The notes below the pieces were generated by a model. It had not been told where the DNA came from. It was given only the letters and a program-made list of their open reading frames with translations, and did not search any database. Both the position numbers and the translations under genes were made by a program. A stretch of DNA of 64,000 bases from Halogeometricum limi (GTDB lineage Archaea; Halobacteriota; Halobacteria; Halobacteriales; Haloferacaceae). Positions within the stretch are counted from its first letter, which is position 1; every line of letters begins with the position of its first letter. Below, piece after piece: positions 6,518-15,894 of this stretch. Where the stretch lies: the NCBI RefSeq assembly GCF_900115785.1, contig NZ_FOYS01000001.1, positions 62,001 through 126,000 of the forward strand, read 5' to 3'.

Positions 6518-9370
6518 TCAGACGTCGGAGTCCGCCCCGTCGAAGACCAGCGAGAACAGTTCGTACTCGCCCTTCCTGACGTGCCGGTTCACCGTCGGTT
6601 GCGAGATGCCGAGGAGGGAGGCGACCTCCTCGCCGGTCGCTTTCCGCGGCCAGTCGAAGAACCCCGCGAAGTACGCCGTTCGGAGCACCTCCTCCTGCCG
6701 TTCGGTGAGTCGCTCGCGGTAGAGCGCGCGGAACTCCGACTCCGTCTGAATCGGGCGGTCTAACTCACGTCGCGCGACGAGTTCGGCACCGGCGTACGAG
6801 TTGACGAACGCGTCGAGGAACGCGCGGATATCGCCGTTCCGCGGGAGTTCGACGGTCAGCGTCCCCCCGTCCGGCGTCGCGGTGAACGCCGTCGGGTGCG
6901 CGCCGTAGTCCAGGAGCGTCCCGAGGAAACTCCCCTCGCCGAGCGTCGTCTCGAACCGGTAGTCGCCGTCGCGTTCGGAGATGAGGTTCACGTCGCCGAT
7001 GCTCGGGGTCCGTATCGCGTGTTCCGTGACCGTCTGCGGGTCGACCCCGGTGACGTGGAAGAACGCGCGAATCGTCCCGTCGCTCCGTTCGACGAGCGTG
7101 TCGAGCGAGAACTCGCCGCCGGTCTCTCGACAGAACCGAATCGCCGGAATCGACTCGTCGTCGACGGCGAACACCAGTTCGACCGCTTCGTCGCTCACGA
7201 GCGCGTTTCGACGTTCGAGCGCGTTGATAGCGAACCCGATGGTCTTTCCGAGTTCCGAGAGCACGTTCACCTCCAACTCGTCGAAGACGTTCGCCTCGTC
7301 CGCGTAGAGACACAACACGCCGTAGAGCGTCTCTCGGTAGACGAGTGGGATGGCGATGCTGGCGCGGAATCCGCGTCTCATCGCGGCCGACCGCCACGGT
7401 TCGAAAGACCGGTCCATGTTGATGCTGTTCTGGACCTGCGGTTCTCGCGTCCGAATCGCCCTGCCCGCCGGTCCCTGTCCCGTCACGTCGCCGGCGTCGC
7501 CCGTCACCGTAATCTCATCGAGGTAGCTTCGTCCGACGCCCGCCGACGCCCTCGGGACGAGTTCGCCGTCCATCGTCTCCTGTTCGCCGACCCACACGAA
7601 CCGGTAGGGGTCGGCGTTCGCCAACTGCGTACAGACGACCTGTTCTATCTCCTCACGCGTCGTCGCCTCCGTCAGCGCCCGCGTCAACTCCCGGATGACG
7701 CCGTTGATGCGGTTCACCCGCTCTAAGGTCGCCGTCCGCGACTCGAGTTCGGCCTTCTGTCGGCGAAGCGTCTCCTCGCGGTCGGTCCGTTCTAACGCGG
7801 CGAGAACGTTGGCCACGAGGATGTCGGCCACGAGAACGTCCGTCTCGGTGAAGGCGTCCGGTTCGGTCTCGCCGGTGACGAAGACGCCGTACTGCGCGAC
7901 GGGGAGGACCATCGCACTCCGCAGCGGAGTCGCCGACGGCGAGACGTCCGCGGCGTCGCAGACGTTCCCGACCACCGTCTTGGTCCCGTCGACGTACGCC
8001 TGCCAGGCGACGTCCGACTCCGACCCGAACAGCGCGTCCTCGCCGACGAGTTCGCTCGCGGCGGGCGTCCGCGCCGTCGGGGTGAGCGTCCCAGTCTCCG
8101 CGTCGTACAGTTGGAACGTCGAGATGGGCAGGTCGAGCGTCTCCGCCGCGGCGTGGACGGCCACCTCGCACACCTCGCGGGCCGTCTCCGCGGCGGCCAA
8201 CGCCTGTGCCATCTCGTTGAGGGAGGCGAGTTGCTGTTCTCGGCGCCGTCGCTCGGTGATGTCGCGAACGACGCCGATTCGACCGTATTCGCCGCTCTGC
8301 AACGGGAACAGGGAGATGTGTGCTTCGAGCGGGACCGGACCCGCGGGCGTGTCGAGCGTCGTCTCGTAGGTGACGGCGTCGGTGTCCCCTTCGAGCAACG
8401 TCCGTTGAAGCGCGTCGACCTCTTCGGAGACGGATTCGCCGGTCACCGTCGTCGACGGCGCACCGAGGAGTTCGTCTCTGTCTCTGCCGACCAACCGGGC
8501 GTACGCCTCGTTGACGCCGAGGAACCGACTCGACTCGTCGAGGACGTACACGCCGTCGTGGACGGATTCGAGCATCGCTTCGTACCGTTCTAGCTCGCGT
8601 TCGCGACGCGTCTGTTCGGTCACGTCGCGCGCGACGCCGACGAACCACCGGTCGCCGTCCACGCGGAGTTCGTTGAACGAGATGCTCAACGGGACTTCGT
8701 GCCCGTCGCGGTGACGGCCGGGGAGGCGGACGTCCTCCCAGTCGAGGGTTCGCTCCCCCGTCTCCAGATAGCGCCGCATCCCCCGCCGGTGGCGTTCGCG
8801 AAGTGTCGGCGGAATCAGGACGGTCAGCGGGTTCCCCGTTACCTCGTCGGGGGCGTATCCGAACACGTCTTCGACGGCCGGACTCGCGAAGGTGACGGTG
8901 CCCTCGGCGTCGACGACGAGGACGACGTCCGAGACGACGTCCATCGTGGCGGTCACCCCCGGTTGGTCCGTCGTCTCCGCCGACGAGGACGACGCCGACT
9001 GCCGGGCGAGGAGGTGGTCGACGAGGACGTCGACCGACGCCGACCCGGAATCGTGGACGTACTCGTCGATACCGGCGTCGGCGACGCGTTCGAGGAGGGC
9101 GGGCGAGTGGTCCTCGTCGTACAGAACCGTCGTGGCGGTATCGTCCGCGTCGACGGTCGCGAGCAAGTCGACGCCGTCGCCGTCCGAGAGGGTGGCGCGG
9201 GAGACGACGCAGTCGACGGACGCCGCGGTGCACGCCGCCTCGGCGGCGGCGCACGTCTCGGCGACGCGCATCTCTACCTCGGGGTGGCTATCGGTCACAG
9301 TCGAACGAATCGATTCGGCGCGGGAGGGGTTCGAGTCGACGTAGAGGACGCCGAGTTCGGTGGCGGTCAT
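6518..9370 (-). CDS. Bat-like sensor-regulator (pseudo-receiver, PAS, GAF, HTH_10)
   Basis: A 950-residue one-protein signalling chain of the bacterio-opsin activator type. Residues 1-115 resemble a CheY receiver (LGVLYVDSNPSRAESIRS), but the phosphoacceptor position in VDCVVSRATLSDGDG is Arg, so phosphorylation looks lost. Two PAS domains follow (about 140-255 and 265-375), then two GAF domains (about 385-540 and 560-705). Next come the Bat linker domain and a C-terminal HTH_10 (residues 888-940) with TERQEEVLRTAYFAGFFDWP and the recognition helix ISQPTVNRHVRKGEY. It is a cytoplasmic DNA-binding regulator with unknown ligand and regulon. No histidine-kinase domain is present. Confidence 0.92.
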   Translation of the reverse strand: MTATELGVLYVDSNPSRAESIRSTVTDSHPEVEMRVAETCAAAEAACTAASVDCVVSRATLSDGDGVDLLATVDADDTATTVLYDEDHSPALLERVADAGIDEYVHDSGSASVDVLVDHLLARQSASSSSAETTDQPGVTATMDVVSDVVLVVDAEGTVTFASPAVEDVFGYAPDEVTGNPLTVLIPPTLRERHRRGMRRYLETGERTLDWEDVRLPGRHRDGHEVPLSISFNELRVDGDRWFVGVARDVTEQTRRERELERYEAMLESVHDGVYVLDESSRFLGVNEAYARLVGRDRDELLGAPSTTVTGESVSEEVDALQRTLLEGDTDAVTYETTLDTPAGPVPLEAHISLFPLQSGEYGRIGVVRDITERRRREQQLASLNEMAQALAAAETAREVCEVAVHAAAETLDLPISTFQLYDAETGTLTPTARTPAASELVGEDALFGSESDVAWQAYVDGTKTVVGNVCDAADVSPSATPLRSAMVLPVAQYGVFVTGETEPDAFTETDVLVADILVANVLAALERTDREETLRRQKAELESRTATLERVNRINGVIRELTRALTEATTREEIEQVVCTQLANADPYRFVWVGEQETMDGELVPRASAGVGRSYLDEITVTGDAGDVTGQGPAGRAIRTREPQVQNSINMDRSFEPWRSAAMRRGFRASIAIPLVYRETLYGVLCLYADEANVFDELEVNVLSELGKTIGFAINALERRNALVSDEAVELVFAVDDESIPAIRFCRETGGEFSLDTLVERSDGTIRAFFHVTGVDPQTVTEHAIRTPSIGDVNLISERDGDYRFETTLGEGSFLGTLLDYGAHPTAFTATPDGGTLTVELPRNGDIRAFLDAFVNSYAGAELVARRELDRPIQTESEFRALYRERLTERQEEVLRTAYFAGFFDWPRKATGEEVASLLGISQPTVNRHVRKGEYELFSLVFDGADSDV

Positions 9371-9456
9371 AGTGAGGACACCGGTGGAGTGGGGAACAAT
9401 CGGCAGAATCGTTGTTACTGCGAAAACATAAGCATCTTGGCCAATCGGCTTCCGGG

Positions 9457-9464
9457 TAAAAAAT
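9457..9464 (-). terminator. T-run downstream of the ferredoxin gene
   Basis: Read on the leftward strand this is CCAGATTTTTTACC, a run of six T residues 35-42 bases after the ferredoxin stop. T-rich tracts without a strong hairpin are the usual archaeal termination signal. It would separate the ferredoxin transcript from the Bat-like gene that follows on the same strand. Confidence 0.5.
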
Positions 9465-9499
9465 CTGGGTCGGTGTGACCCTGAGAATCTGAGTGCGAC

Positions 9500-9889
9500 T
9501 TAGATGACGCGGTTCTGGAGGTAGTCGAGGTGCTTCGCGTTGTAGACGATTTTGACCTCGTCGGACTCCGGCGAACCGATGCAGGTGAGACGGACGTTCT
9601 TCTCAGAGACCTCCTCGTCGGAGAGAATCTGCTGCATGTCCATCTCGATTGCGCCCTCTTTCAGGATCGCTGCGCAGTTCGCGCAGGCGCCGGCGCGGCA
9701 CGAGAAGGGCCAGTCGTAGCCCTGTGCCTCGGCGGCTTCGAGGATGTACTCGCCCTGGTTGACTTCGAGCGAACCGTAGTCTTCGTCGCCGAGACCCGCG
9801 TCTGCGGCGTTCTCGAAGAGGTCGTCGTCGTCGATATCCCAGCCGTTGTCGTCGAGTACTTCGTAGTTGAGGTATTCTACCGTGGGCAT
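9500..9889 (-). CDS. fdx: Haloarchaeal plant-type [2Fe-2S] ferredoxin
   Basis: Electron carrier of 129 residues, the abundant haloarchaeal ferredoxin used by the 2-oxoacid:ferredoxin oxidoreductases. It begins [17 protein letters not shown] after the initiator Met and includes the acidic halophilic insertion [17 protein letters not shown] near the N-terminus. The cluster cysteines lie in [11 protein letters not shown] (C-x4-C-x2-C) with the fourth in LTCIGS. The C-terminus [10 protein letters not shown] is typical. The ATG at 9889 gives the exact known N-terminus; an in-frame upstream extension is possible but would add a non-conserved leader. It is monocistronic, with a T-run after the stop. 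Confidence 0.97.
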   Translation of the reverse strand: MPTVEYLNYEVLDDNGWDIDDDDLFENAADAGLGDEDYGSLEVNQGEYILEAAEAQGYDWPFSCRAGACANCAAILKEGAIEMDMQQILSDEEVSEKNVRLTCIGSPESDEVKIVYNAKHLDYLQNRVI

Positions 9890-9999
9890 CGCCTCACGGT
9901 TCGCAACCCATCCCATTAGACTTTGCTGTTTTCGCGCACGGCGTGAAGATATCTCCGTGGGCGACACGGAGCGTCCGCCGATGCGAACCGCCGCCCGCT

Positions 10000-11154
10000 T
10001 CAGAGCGGCGTCAGCGAGAACAGCGCGTAGGAGGCGACGGCCGACAGCGACGGCGTGAGCAACCAGAAGAAGATGACGCGACCGGTCGTCCCGGGGTCGA
10101 ACAGGTCGGACCCGGCGAGGTCCGTCTCGGACTCCTCGCCGACGGCGGGCACGTCCTCTCTCGTCTCGGCGGTCAGCGCGTTCACCGACATACCGGGCGC
10201 CTTCCCGCCGATGGCCTCGCCCAGCGTCACGGTTCGCGTCGCCCGTCCCCACCCGAGGCCGACGATGCACATCGTCGCCGAGACGGCGAGACTCGCGGGG
10301 ATACCGATGAACGAGAGGAAGGTGATGAGCGACGCCGAGACGGTTTCGACGACGAGGGCGGCGAGAATCGGTAGCTCGGTCAGGTCGTTGCCGACGGTGT
10401 CGAGCGTCCGCCGAGCGATGGTGAACGCGCCGAGGCCGATGGCGCCCGCGCCGAGGAAGATACCCTCGTCGATGCCGATTGCCCCGTTACCGACGAGGGG
10501 GGCGACGGCGTTCGCGGCGTTCGACGCGCCCGCCGAGTACGCCATGTAACAGGCGATGGCGACGACGAGGACGGTACTCCCCGCCTCGCGGAGCGTCGTG
10601 TTCGGCCCGAGCGTCGGTCTCGGGAAGCCCTCTCGGTCGAGTACGACGAGCGGCCCCGGCGAACTGTCGAGTTTGAGTTTGGCGTCGAGATACGGGTAGA
10701 CGTAGCGGCCGACCACCGCGCAGATCCAGAAGGCGATGACGGGGGCGACGATCCACCACGACACGATTTCGAGCATCACGCCCTCGTCGAGCGTTCCGGA
10801 GGCGACGCCCAACCCGGCGATAGCGCCGACGGCGGTCATGGAGGTCGAGGCCGGAACGCCGAACGTGTTCGAGATGAGGAGCGCGAGACCGACGAAGAAC
10901 AGGACGGCGACGCTGGCGGCGAGTGTGAACTCGTCTTGCGGGACGATTTTCCCGCCCATCGTCTTGATGACCTCCCGGCCGGCCGTCCACGCGCCGAGGA
11001 GGGCGAACGTCGACATGAGCGCGGCCGCGAGGAGTTTACTGACGAGTCCGCTTCCGACGGCCGGGCCGAAGGCGACCCCGGTGGAGGAACCACCGATGTT
11101 GAACCCGACGAACGCCGCCACGAGGAGGCCGACCAGGAGGAGTATCTCGACCAC
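10000..11154 (-). CDS. PiT-family phosphate permease, copy 1
   Basis: Integral membrane protein of 384 residues in the inorganic phosphate transporter (PiT) family, which imports phosphate with a cation. The two signature halves are visible: [19 protein letters not shown] near the N-terminus and [20 protein letters not shown] in the middle. Each holds the conserved GxNxxN/S-type elements of the inverted repeat. [18 protein letters not shown] follows the first half. About ten hydrophobic segments can be traced. It lies 51 bases downstream of a close paralogue on the same strand. No PhoU gene is adjacent. Sulfate transport is an alternative for some PiT relatives. Confidence 0.9.
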   Translation of the reverse strand: MVEILLLVGLLVAAFVGFNIGGSSTGVAFGPAVGSGLVSKLLAAALMSTFALLGAWTAGREVIKTMGGKIVPQDEFTLAASVAVLFFVGLALLISNTFGVPASTSMTAVGAIAGLGVASGTLDEGVMLEIVSWWIVAPVIAFWICAVVGRYVYPYLDAKLKLDSSPGPLVVLDREGFPRPTLGPNTTLREAGSTVLVVAIACYMAYSAGASNAANAVAPLVGNGAIGIDEGIFLGAGAIGLGAFTIARRTLDTVGNDLTELPILAALVVETVSASLITFLSFIGIPASLAVSATMCIVGLGWGRATRTVTLGEAIGGKAPGMSVNALTAETREDVPAVGEESETDLAGSDLFDPGTTGRVIFFWLLTPSLSAVASYALFSLTPL

Positions 11155-11205
11155 ACTCTCCGTTCGATGCTGCGGTGGATAAGCCTCATCATCCCGTCCG
11201 CGGCC

Positions 11206-12384
11206 TCAGAGACCGACCGCGGGCCCGGCGACGGAGAAGACGAGATACGCCCCGACGGTGGCGATGAAGGGGACGAGGTTCTGCAGGGCGATGACGCGTG
11301 CCGTTGCCAGCGGACGGTAGAGCGGGTCGGCGGTGTCGGCGTCGGCGGCGGCGTCAGAACCGCCGTCGGCGGCGTCGACGCTCGCGGTCGAGCGGTGGGC
11401 AGCGACGGGTCCGGCGACGTCCGCGACGTTCGGCGTCGAGTCCGTCGGGTCGGGTCGCCGCGTCGTCTCGCGCCCCCACCCGAGACCGACGATGGACATC
11501 GTCGCGATGACGACGAAACTGGCCGGGATGCGGAGCCACGAGAGCGCGGTGACGAGCGTCGCACTCACCGTGGCGACGACGAGGGCGGCCGTGAGCGGTA
11601 GTTCCGTCAGGTCGTTGCTCACCGTCTCCAGCGTCCGCCGAGCGATGGTGACCGCGCCGACGGCGATAGCGCCGCCCGCCAACAGGATACCGGAGTTCAT
11701 CGACAGCGACCCGTTGCCGACGAGGGGGGCGACGGCGTTGGCGACGTTCGACGCGCCCGCCGAGAACGCCATGTAGCAGGCGATACCGACGACGAGAGCG
11801 GCCCCCGACAGTTCTCGGCGCGTCGTGCCTGCACCGAGCGCTGGTCTCGGGAGGAGGCCGTCGCGACGAATCCGAAGGAGGTCGCCGTCCGAGCGGTCGA
11901 TAGCGACCCGTGCGGCGATGTCTTCGTAGAAGTAGCGGCCGACGACGGCGCTGACCCAGAAACCGAGGATGGGGGCGACCAGCCACCACGAGACGATTTC
12001 CAGCGCCAGTCCGACCGCGAGACGGTCGGTCGCTAATCCGTAGCCCGCGACGGACCCGACGGCCGTCATGGACGTCGAGGCAGGCACGCCGAAGACGTTC
12101 GAGACGAACAGGGCGACGCCGATGAACAGCAAGACGACGACACCCGCGGCGACGGAGAACGGCGGGCCGACGATGAGGTCCGAACCGAGCGTCTCGACGA
12201 CGCGCCGACCGACCGTCCATCCGCCGAGAAGCGCGAACACGCCCATGAGGATGCCGGCACCGAGTTTCGAGACGGTGTTGCTCCCGACCGCCGGACCGAA
12301 GGCGACGCCGGTGTTCGACCCGCCGATGTTGAAGCCGACGAACGCGGCGACGGCGAGTCCGCCGACGAGGAGTGTTTCGACCAC
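11206..12384 (-). CDS. PiT-family phosphate permease, copy 2
   Basis: Paralogue of the preceding gene, 392 residues, with the same signature segments [37 protein letters not shown] and [20 protein letters not shown]. The C-terminal third differs: a poorly conserved cytoplasmic stretch rich in Asp, Ala and Thr lies between residues about 315 and 355, before the last helix. The tandem, same-strand arrangement and matching motifs indicate an old gene duplication. The two copies may differ in affinity or regulation. A sequence-divergent loop argues against recent duplication. Confidence 0.9.
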   Translation of the reverse strand: MVETLLVGGLAVAAFVGFNIGGSNTGVAFGPAVGSNTVSKLGAGILMGVFALLGGWTVGRRVVETLGSDLIVGPPFSVAAGVVVLLFIGVALFVSNVFGVPASTSMTAVGSVAGYGLATDRLAVGLALEIVSWWLVAPILGFWVSAVVGRYFYEDIAARVAIDRSDGDLLRIRRDGLLPRPALGAGTTRRELSGAALVVGIACYMAFSAGASNVANAVAPLVGNGSLSMNSGILLAGGAIAVGAVTIARRTLETVSNDLTELPLTAALVVATVSATLVTALSWLRIPASFVVIATMSIVGLGWGRETTRRPDPTDSTPNVADVAGPVAAHRSTASVDAADGGSDAAADADTADPLYRPLATARVIALQNLVPFIATVGAYLVFSVAGPAVGL

Positions 12385-12433
12385 GTTCGGACTGCGCGGG
12401 CACCCCCGTTAAATCCTCATACCGACGTTCGCG

Positions 12434-13741
12434 TCAGTTCGTCGCCGCCTCGATGGCCTGTCGCAGGTCGGCCACGATGTCGTCAGGGTCCTCGATACCG
12501 ACCGAGAGGCGGACCATGTCGGGCGTCACGCCGGCGGCCACCTGTTCGTCCTCGGTCAACTGCTGGTGGGTCGTCGAGGCGGGGTGGATGACGAGCGTCT
12601 TCGCGTCGCCGACGTTGGCGAGCAGCGACGCCAGTTCGACCTCGTTCACGGTCTCTCGCGCCGCCTCGTAGCCCGCTTCGAGGCCGAACGTGATCATGCC
12701 GCCGTATCCGCCTTCGAGGTACTCCGACGCCTCCTCGTGCGTCTCGTGCGATTCGAGGCCGGGGTAGTTCACCCACGACACGGCCTCGTGGTCCTCCAAG
12801 AACTCGGCGACGACCTGCGCGTTCTCGCAATGCCTCCGCATCCGCATCGGGAGCGATTCGACCTTCTCCAGCGTGTTCCACGCGTCGAACGGCGACTGCG
12901 CGTTCCCGAGGTCACGCAGGCCGCGGGCGATGGCGGCGTACGTGAACGCCGCGTCGCCGAACCGGTCGGAGAAGTTGACGCCGTGGTAGGCGGGGTTCGA
13001 CTGCGCTATCTCCGGGTAGTCGTCGGCGTACTCGGTCCACGGGAACGACCCGCCGTCGACGAGGACGCCGCCGATGGTGGTGCCCGCGCCGTGAATCCAC
13101 TTCGTCGTCGACTCCCAGACGAGGTCCGCGCCGTGTTCGAGCGGTCGGCACAGGTACGGCGTCGCGAACGTGTTGTCGACGAACAGGGGGACGCCGTTGT
13201 CGTGCGCCACCTCGGCCAATCGCTCGAAGTCGGGCGTGACGAGGGCGGGGTTCCCGATGGTCTCGACGTGGACGAACGCCGTGTCGTCGTCGATGGCCTC
13301 GTCGTACGCCTCGTAGTCGAGGGTGTCGACGAACTTCGTCGTGATTCCGCGTCGTTCGACGGTGTGGGTGAGGTAGGTGTACGTCCCGCCGTACAGCGAC
13401 GACGAGGAGACGATGTTGTCGCCCGCCGACGCGAGGAGGAACGTCGCGAGGTCGAACGCGGCCATCCCCGACGCCGTCGCCACCGCGCCGACGCCGCCTT
13501 CGAGCGAGGCGAGACGCTCCTGCAACGTCGCCACCGTCGGGTTCATCAATCGCGAGTAGATGAAGCCCTCTTTCTCCAAGGCGAACTGGCTGGCGGCGTC
13601 CTCGGCGTCGTCGAAGACGTACGAGGTGGTCTGGTAGATGGGCGGTGCGCGCGCGCCCGTCGCCGCGTCGGGCGTCTGTCCCGCGTGGAGACTCCGCGTA
13701 CTGAATCCCGGTGTCGTCTCTTCGCTTGGGTCGTCTGACAT
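12434..13741 (-). CDS. metY: O-acetylhomoserine sulfhydrylase (Cys/Met PLP enzyme), copy 1
   Basis: PLP-dependent enzyme of 435 residues that makes homocysteine from O-acetylhomoserine and sulfide. The N-terminal signature [11 protein letters not shown] with YQTTSYVFDD is typical of the long MetY class. PLP contacts are visible in SLYGGTYTYL, HVETIGNPAL and [13 protein letters not shown]. The Schiff-base lysine lies in the [13 protein letters not shown] loop near residue 208. The C-terminus carries the family block [13 protein letters not shown] and [13 protein letters not shown] second copy lies at 15891-17225 beside metX; this copy is a separate transcript. Cystathionine gamma-synthase activity is an alternative, but the length and GAGTTIGG loop favour MetY. 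Confidence 0.92.
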   Translation of the reverse strand: MSDDPSEETTPGFSTRSLHAGQTPDAATGARAPPIYQTTSYVFDDAEDAASQFALEKEGFIYSRLMNPTVATLQERLASLEGGVGAVATASGMAAFDLATFLLASAGDNIVSSSSLYGGTYTYLTHTVERRGITTKFVDTLDYEAYDEAIDDDTAFVHVETIGNPALVTPDFERLAEVAHDNGVPLFVDNTFATPYLCRPLEHGADLVWESTTKWIHGAGTTIGGVLVDGGSFPWTEYADDYPEIAQSNPAYHGVNFSDRFGDAAFTYAAIARGLRDLGNAQSPFDAWNTLEKVESLPMRMRRHCENAQVVAEFLEDHEAVSWVNYPGLESHETHEEASEYLEGGYGGMITFGLEAGYEAARETVNEVELASLLANVGDAKTLVIHPASTTHQQLTEDEQVAAGVTPDMVRLSVGIEDPDDIVADLRQAIEAATN

Positions 13742-13827
13742 ACGGAGACCGACGGGCGACTGAGTAGTAAAGCATCATGGGGTCGCAACGTTCGCCGGAG
13801 TCTACGACGCCCTGCGGATGGGAGTCC

Positions 13828-14226
13828 TCACGCCGCCGACCGGCGACGGACGCCGAGCGACGCCCCCGCGAAGAGCAGTGCGAACCCGACGACGACGAAC
13901 GAGAGGCCGAACAACGGCGTGAGCACCGGGTACGCGAGGACGACGACGCCGCCGACGGCGAGAGCACCGCCGAGCGAGACGGCCGCCGAGCGGCCGCGGC
14001 CGAACACGACTGCGAGGGCGACGAGCGTCACGAGCGTACTGAGCAGACCGAGCAGCGAGAACGGCGTCACGACGCCGCGAAGCAGGGCGTCGAGGCCGCT
14101 CGCCAGTTCCGGTGACGACGCCACGAGGCCGAAGAAGGCGACGACGAACCCGACGGCGGCGACGACGAGTGCGACGACGCGGGCGGCGAGAGCAGACGGG
14201 TACACACACGGGGTATCGCTCGCCAA
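13828..14226 (-). CDS. Four-helix membrane protein, tandem copy A
   Basis: Protein of up to 132 residues with four hydrophobic segments: ALAARVVALVVAAVGFVVAF, FSLLGLLSTLVTLVALAVVF, GGALAVGGVVVLAYPVL and GLSFVVVGFALLFAGASLGV. The loop FGRGRSAAVSLGG between helices 2 and 3 is identical to that of the next gene upstream (14257-14625), so the two are tandem duplicates. The same-strand gap between them is only 30 bases. The start is uncertain: ATG at 14226 is used here. The family is unknown to me; I infer nothing beyond membrane location. Confidence 0.68.
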   Translation of the reverse strand: MASDTPCVYPSALAARVVALVVAAVGFVVAFFGLVASSPELASGLDALLRGVVTPFSLLGLLSTLVTLVALAVVFGRGRSAAVSLGGALAVGGVVVLAYPVLTPLFGLSFVVVGFALLFAGASLGVRRRSAA

Positions 14227-14256
14227 CGAGAAAGTCGCTTTCCCGTCCGCGGAGGG

Positions 14257-14625
14257 TCACGTCGGCCGGGAGTTGGAGAGACGGAGCGACGCGCCGGCGA
14301 AGACCAACGCGAGTCCGCCGACGAGGAGAAGCCCCGCGACGAGGAGCGAGAGGACGGGGACGACGAGGACGACGACGCCGCCGACGGCGAGGACGCCACC
14401 GAGCGAGACGGCCGCCGACCGACCGCGGCCGAACACGACCGCCAGGGCGACGGCCGCGAGGAGGACGCCGAGGAGACCGACGGCGGCGAACGCGTTCGGT
14501 TCGCCGGCGAGGAGCGAGCCAAGACCCGGGGCCGGTGCGCGGAGGAGTCCGTACGCGGCGACCGAGAGGCCTTCGACGGCGACGAGAACCGCGACCAAGC
14601 GACCCGCGAGTTCGGAGGGAGACAC
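14257..14625 (-). CDS. Four-helix membrane protein, tandem copy B
   Basis: A 122-residue paralogue of the gene at 13828. Hydrophobic segments run LVAVLVAVEGLSVAAYGLL, AVGLLGVLLAAVALAVVF, GGVLAVGGVVVLVVPVL and LVAGLLLVGGLALVFAGAS. It shares VALAVVFGRGRSAAVSLGG with copy A at the same position, with very similar DNA over about 75 bases there and little similarity at the N-terminus. It is downstream of metX on the same strand with a gap of 57 bases, so it may be read from the metY2-metX transcript. The function is unknown. Confidence 0.7.
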   Translation of the reverse strand: MSPSELAGRLVAVLVAVEGLSVAAYGLLRAPAPGLGSLLAGEPNAFAAVGLLGVLLAAVALAVVFGRGRSAAVSLGGVLAVGGVVVLVVPVLSLLVAGLLLVGGLALVFAGASLRLSNSRPT

Positions 14626-14682
14626 GACCGGTCAGTCGCCCGGCGGCGGCAAAGTCGCTTCGAATGCGGTATCGTCGGCCGG

Positions 14683-15894
14683 TCAGCGACTGAACAGCGA
14701 CGAGTGGACCGGAGCGAAGTCTCGGTCGTCGGGGACCGACTCGGGTTCGTCCTCGGTGTCGTGGACGGCGCGCCCCTCGACGCCCGATTCGAGGAAGTCC
14801 CGAACCGGCGGGCCGACCTTCTCGGGTTCGACGAGGAAGGCGTCGTGGCCGTGGTCGGACTCGATGGCGTGGTGTGCGACGGGGACCGACCGCTCGCGGA
14901 ACGACGCCGCGAGCGTCTCCGCCTGTTCGGTGGTGAAGTGCCAGTCGCCGGTGAACGAGAGCAAGAGCGTCTCGCCCTCGAAGGCGGCGACGGCGTCGGC
15001 GTCCGACTCGTACCCCTCCGAGAGGTCGTAGTCGTCCATCGCACGCGTGAGGTAGAGATAGGAGTTCGCGTCGAAGCGGTCGACGAACTTCTCGGCCTGA
15101 TAGTCCAGGTACGACTCCACGTCCCGGTACGGGAAGAACGCCGCCGCGGGGTCCGAGGGGAACGAGTCGCGGCGGGCGTCGCGTCCGGCGGCCCGGCGGC
15201 CGAACTTGCGCTCCATCGACGCCTTCGAGAGGTACATCACGTGGCCGAGTTGGCGGGCGAGAGCGAGTCCGTCGGTCGGTTTCTCGTCGGCGTCGTAGTA
15301 GTCGCCGCCGTTCCAGTCGGGGTCGGTCGTGATGGCGCGGCGAGCGATGGCGTCCAGCGCGAGACACTGCGGGTCCAGGCGCGGGGCGGTGGCGATGCCG
15401 ACGAGGTAGCGCACGTCGTCGGGGTACTGCCGCACCCAGTCGAGGGCGTTCATGCCGCCGACGCTGCCGCCGACGACGGCGTGCAGGCGGCCGACGCCGA
15501 GTTCGTCGAGGAGTCGACGCTGCGCGCGCGTCCAGTCGCCGACGGTGACGGGCGGGAACTCCGTCCCGTACGGGTCGCCGTTCGGCGCGTCCGAGGCCGG
15601 ACCCGTGGTGCCGTAGCACGACCCGGGGACGTTCGCGCAGACGACGTAGTAGTCGTTCGTGTCGATGGCTTTGCCGGGGCCGACGATGTCGTTCCACCAC
15701 GCGCGGGCCTGTCCGGCCGTGTCGGTGCCGTAGCCCGCGACGTTCTGACTCCCGGTGAGGGCGTGACAGACGAGGACGGCGTTGTCGCCGTCGAACTCGC
15801 CGTACGACTCGTACGCGACTTCCATGTTCGGAATCTCCGCGCCGCACTCGAAGTCGAACGCGCCGAGTTCGACGGTGCCGCTGTCGGACTTCAT
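14683..15894 (-). CDS. metX: Homoserine O-acetyltransferase
   Basis: Alpha/beta-hydrolase-fold acyltransferase of 403 residues that activates homoserine for methionine synthesis. The nucleophile elbow [12 protein letters not shown] (Ser near residue 147) and the oxyanion-side segment [13 protein letters not shown] are typical of MetX. The catalytic Asp and His lie in the C-terminal blocks [11 protein letters not shown] and [14 protein letters not shown]. The block [14 protein letters not shown] is a further family marker. The ATG overlaps the stop of the upstream sulfhydrylase by four bases (ATGA), so the two are translationally coupled in one pathway. Whether the acyl donor is acetyl- or succinyl-CoA cannot be fixed by eye; acetyl is usual for archaea. 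Confidence 0.94.
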   Translation of the reverse strand: MKSDSGTVELGAFDFECGAEIPNMEVAYESYGEFDGDNAVLVCHALTGSQNVAGYGTDTAGQARAWWNDIVGPGKAIDTNDYYVVCANVPGSCYGTTGPASDAPNGDPYGTEFPPVTVGDWTRAQRRLLDELGVGRLHAVVGGSVGGMNALDWVRQYPDDVRYLVGIATAPRLDPQCLALDAIARRAITTDPDWNGGDYYDADEKPTDGLALARQLGHVMYLSKASMERKFGRRAAGRDARRDSFPSDPAAAFFPYRDVESYLDYQAEKFVDRFDANSYLYLTRAMDDYDLSEGYESDADAVAAFEGETLLLSFTGDWHFTTEQAETLAASFRERSVPVAHHAIESDHGHDAFLVEPEKVGPPVRDFLESGVEGRAVHDTEDEPESVPDDRDFAPVHSSLFSR

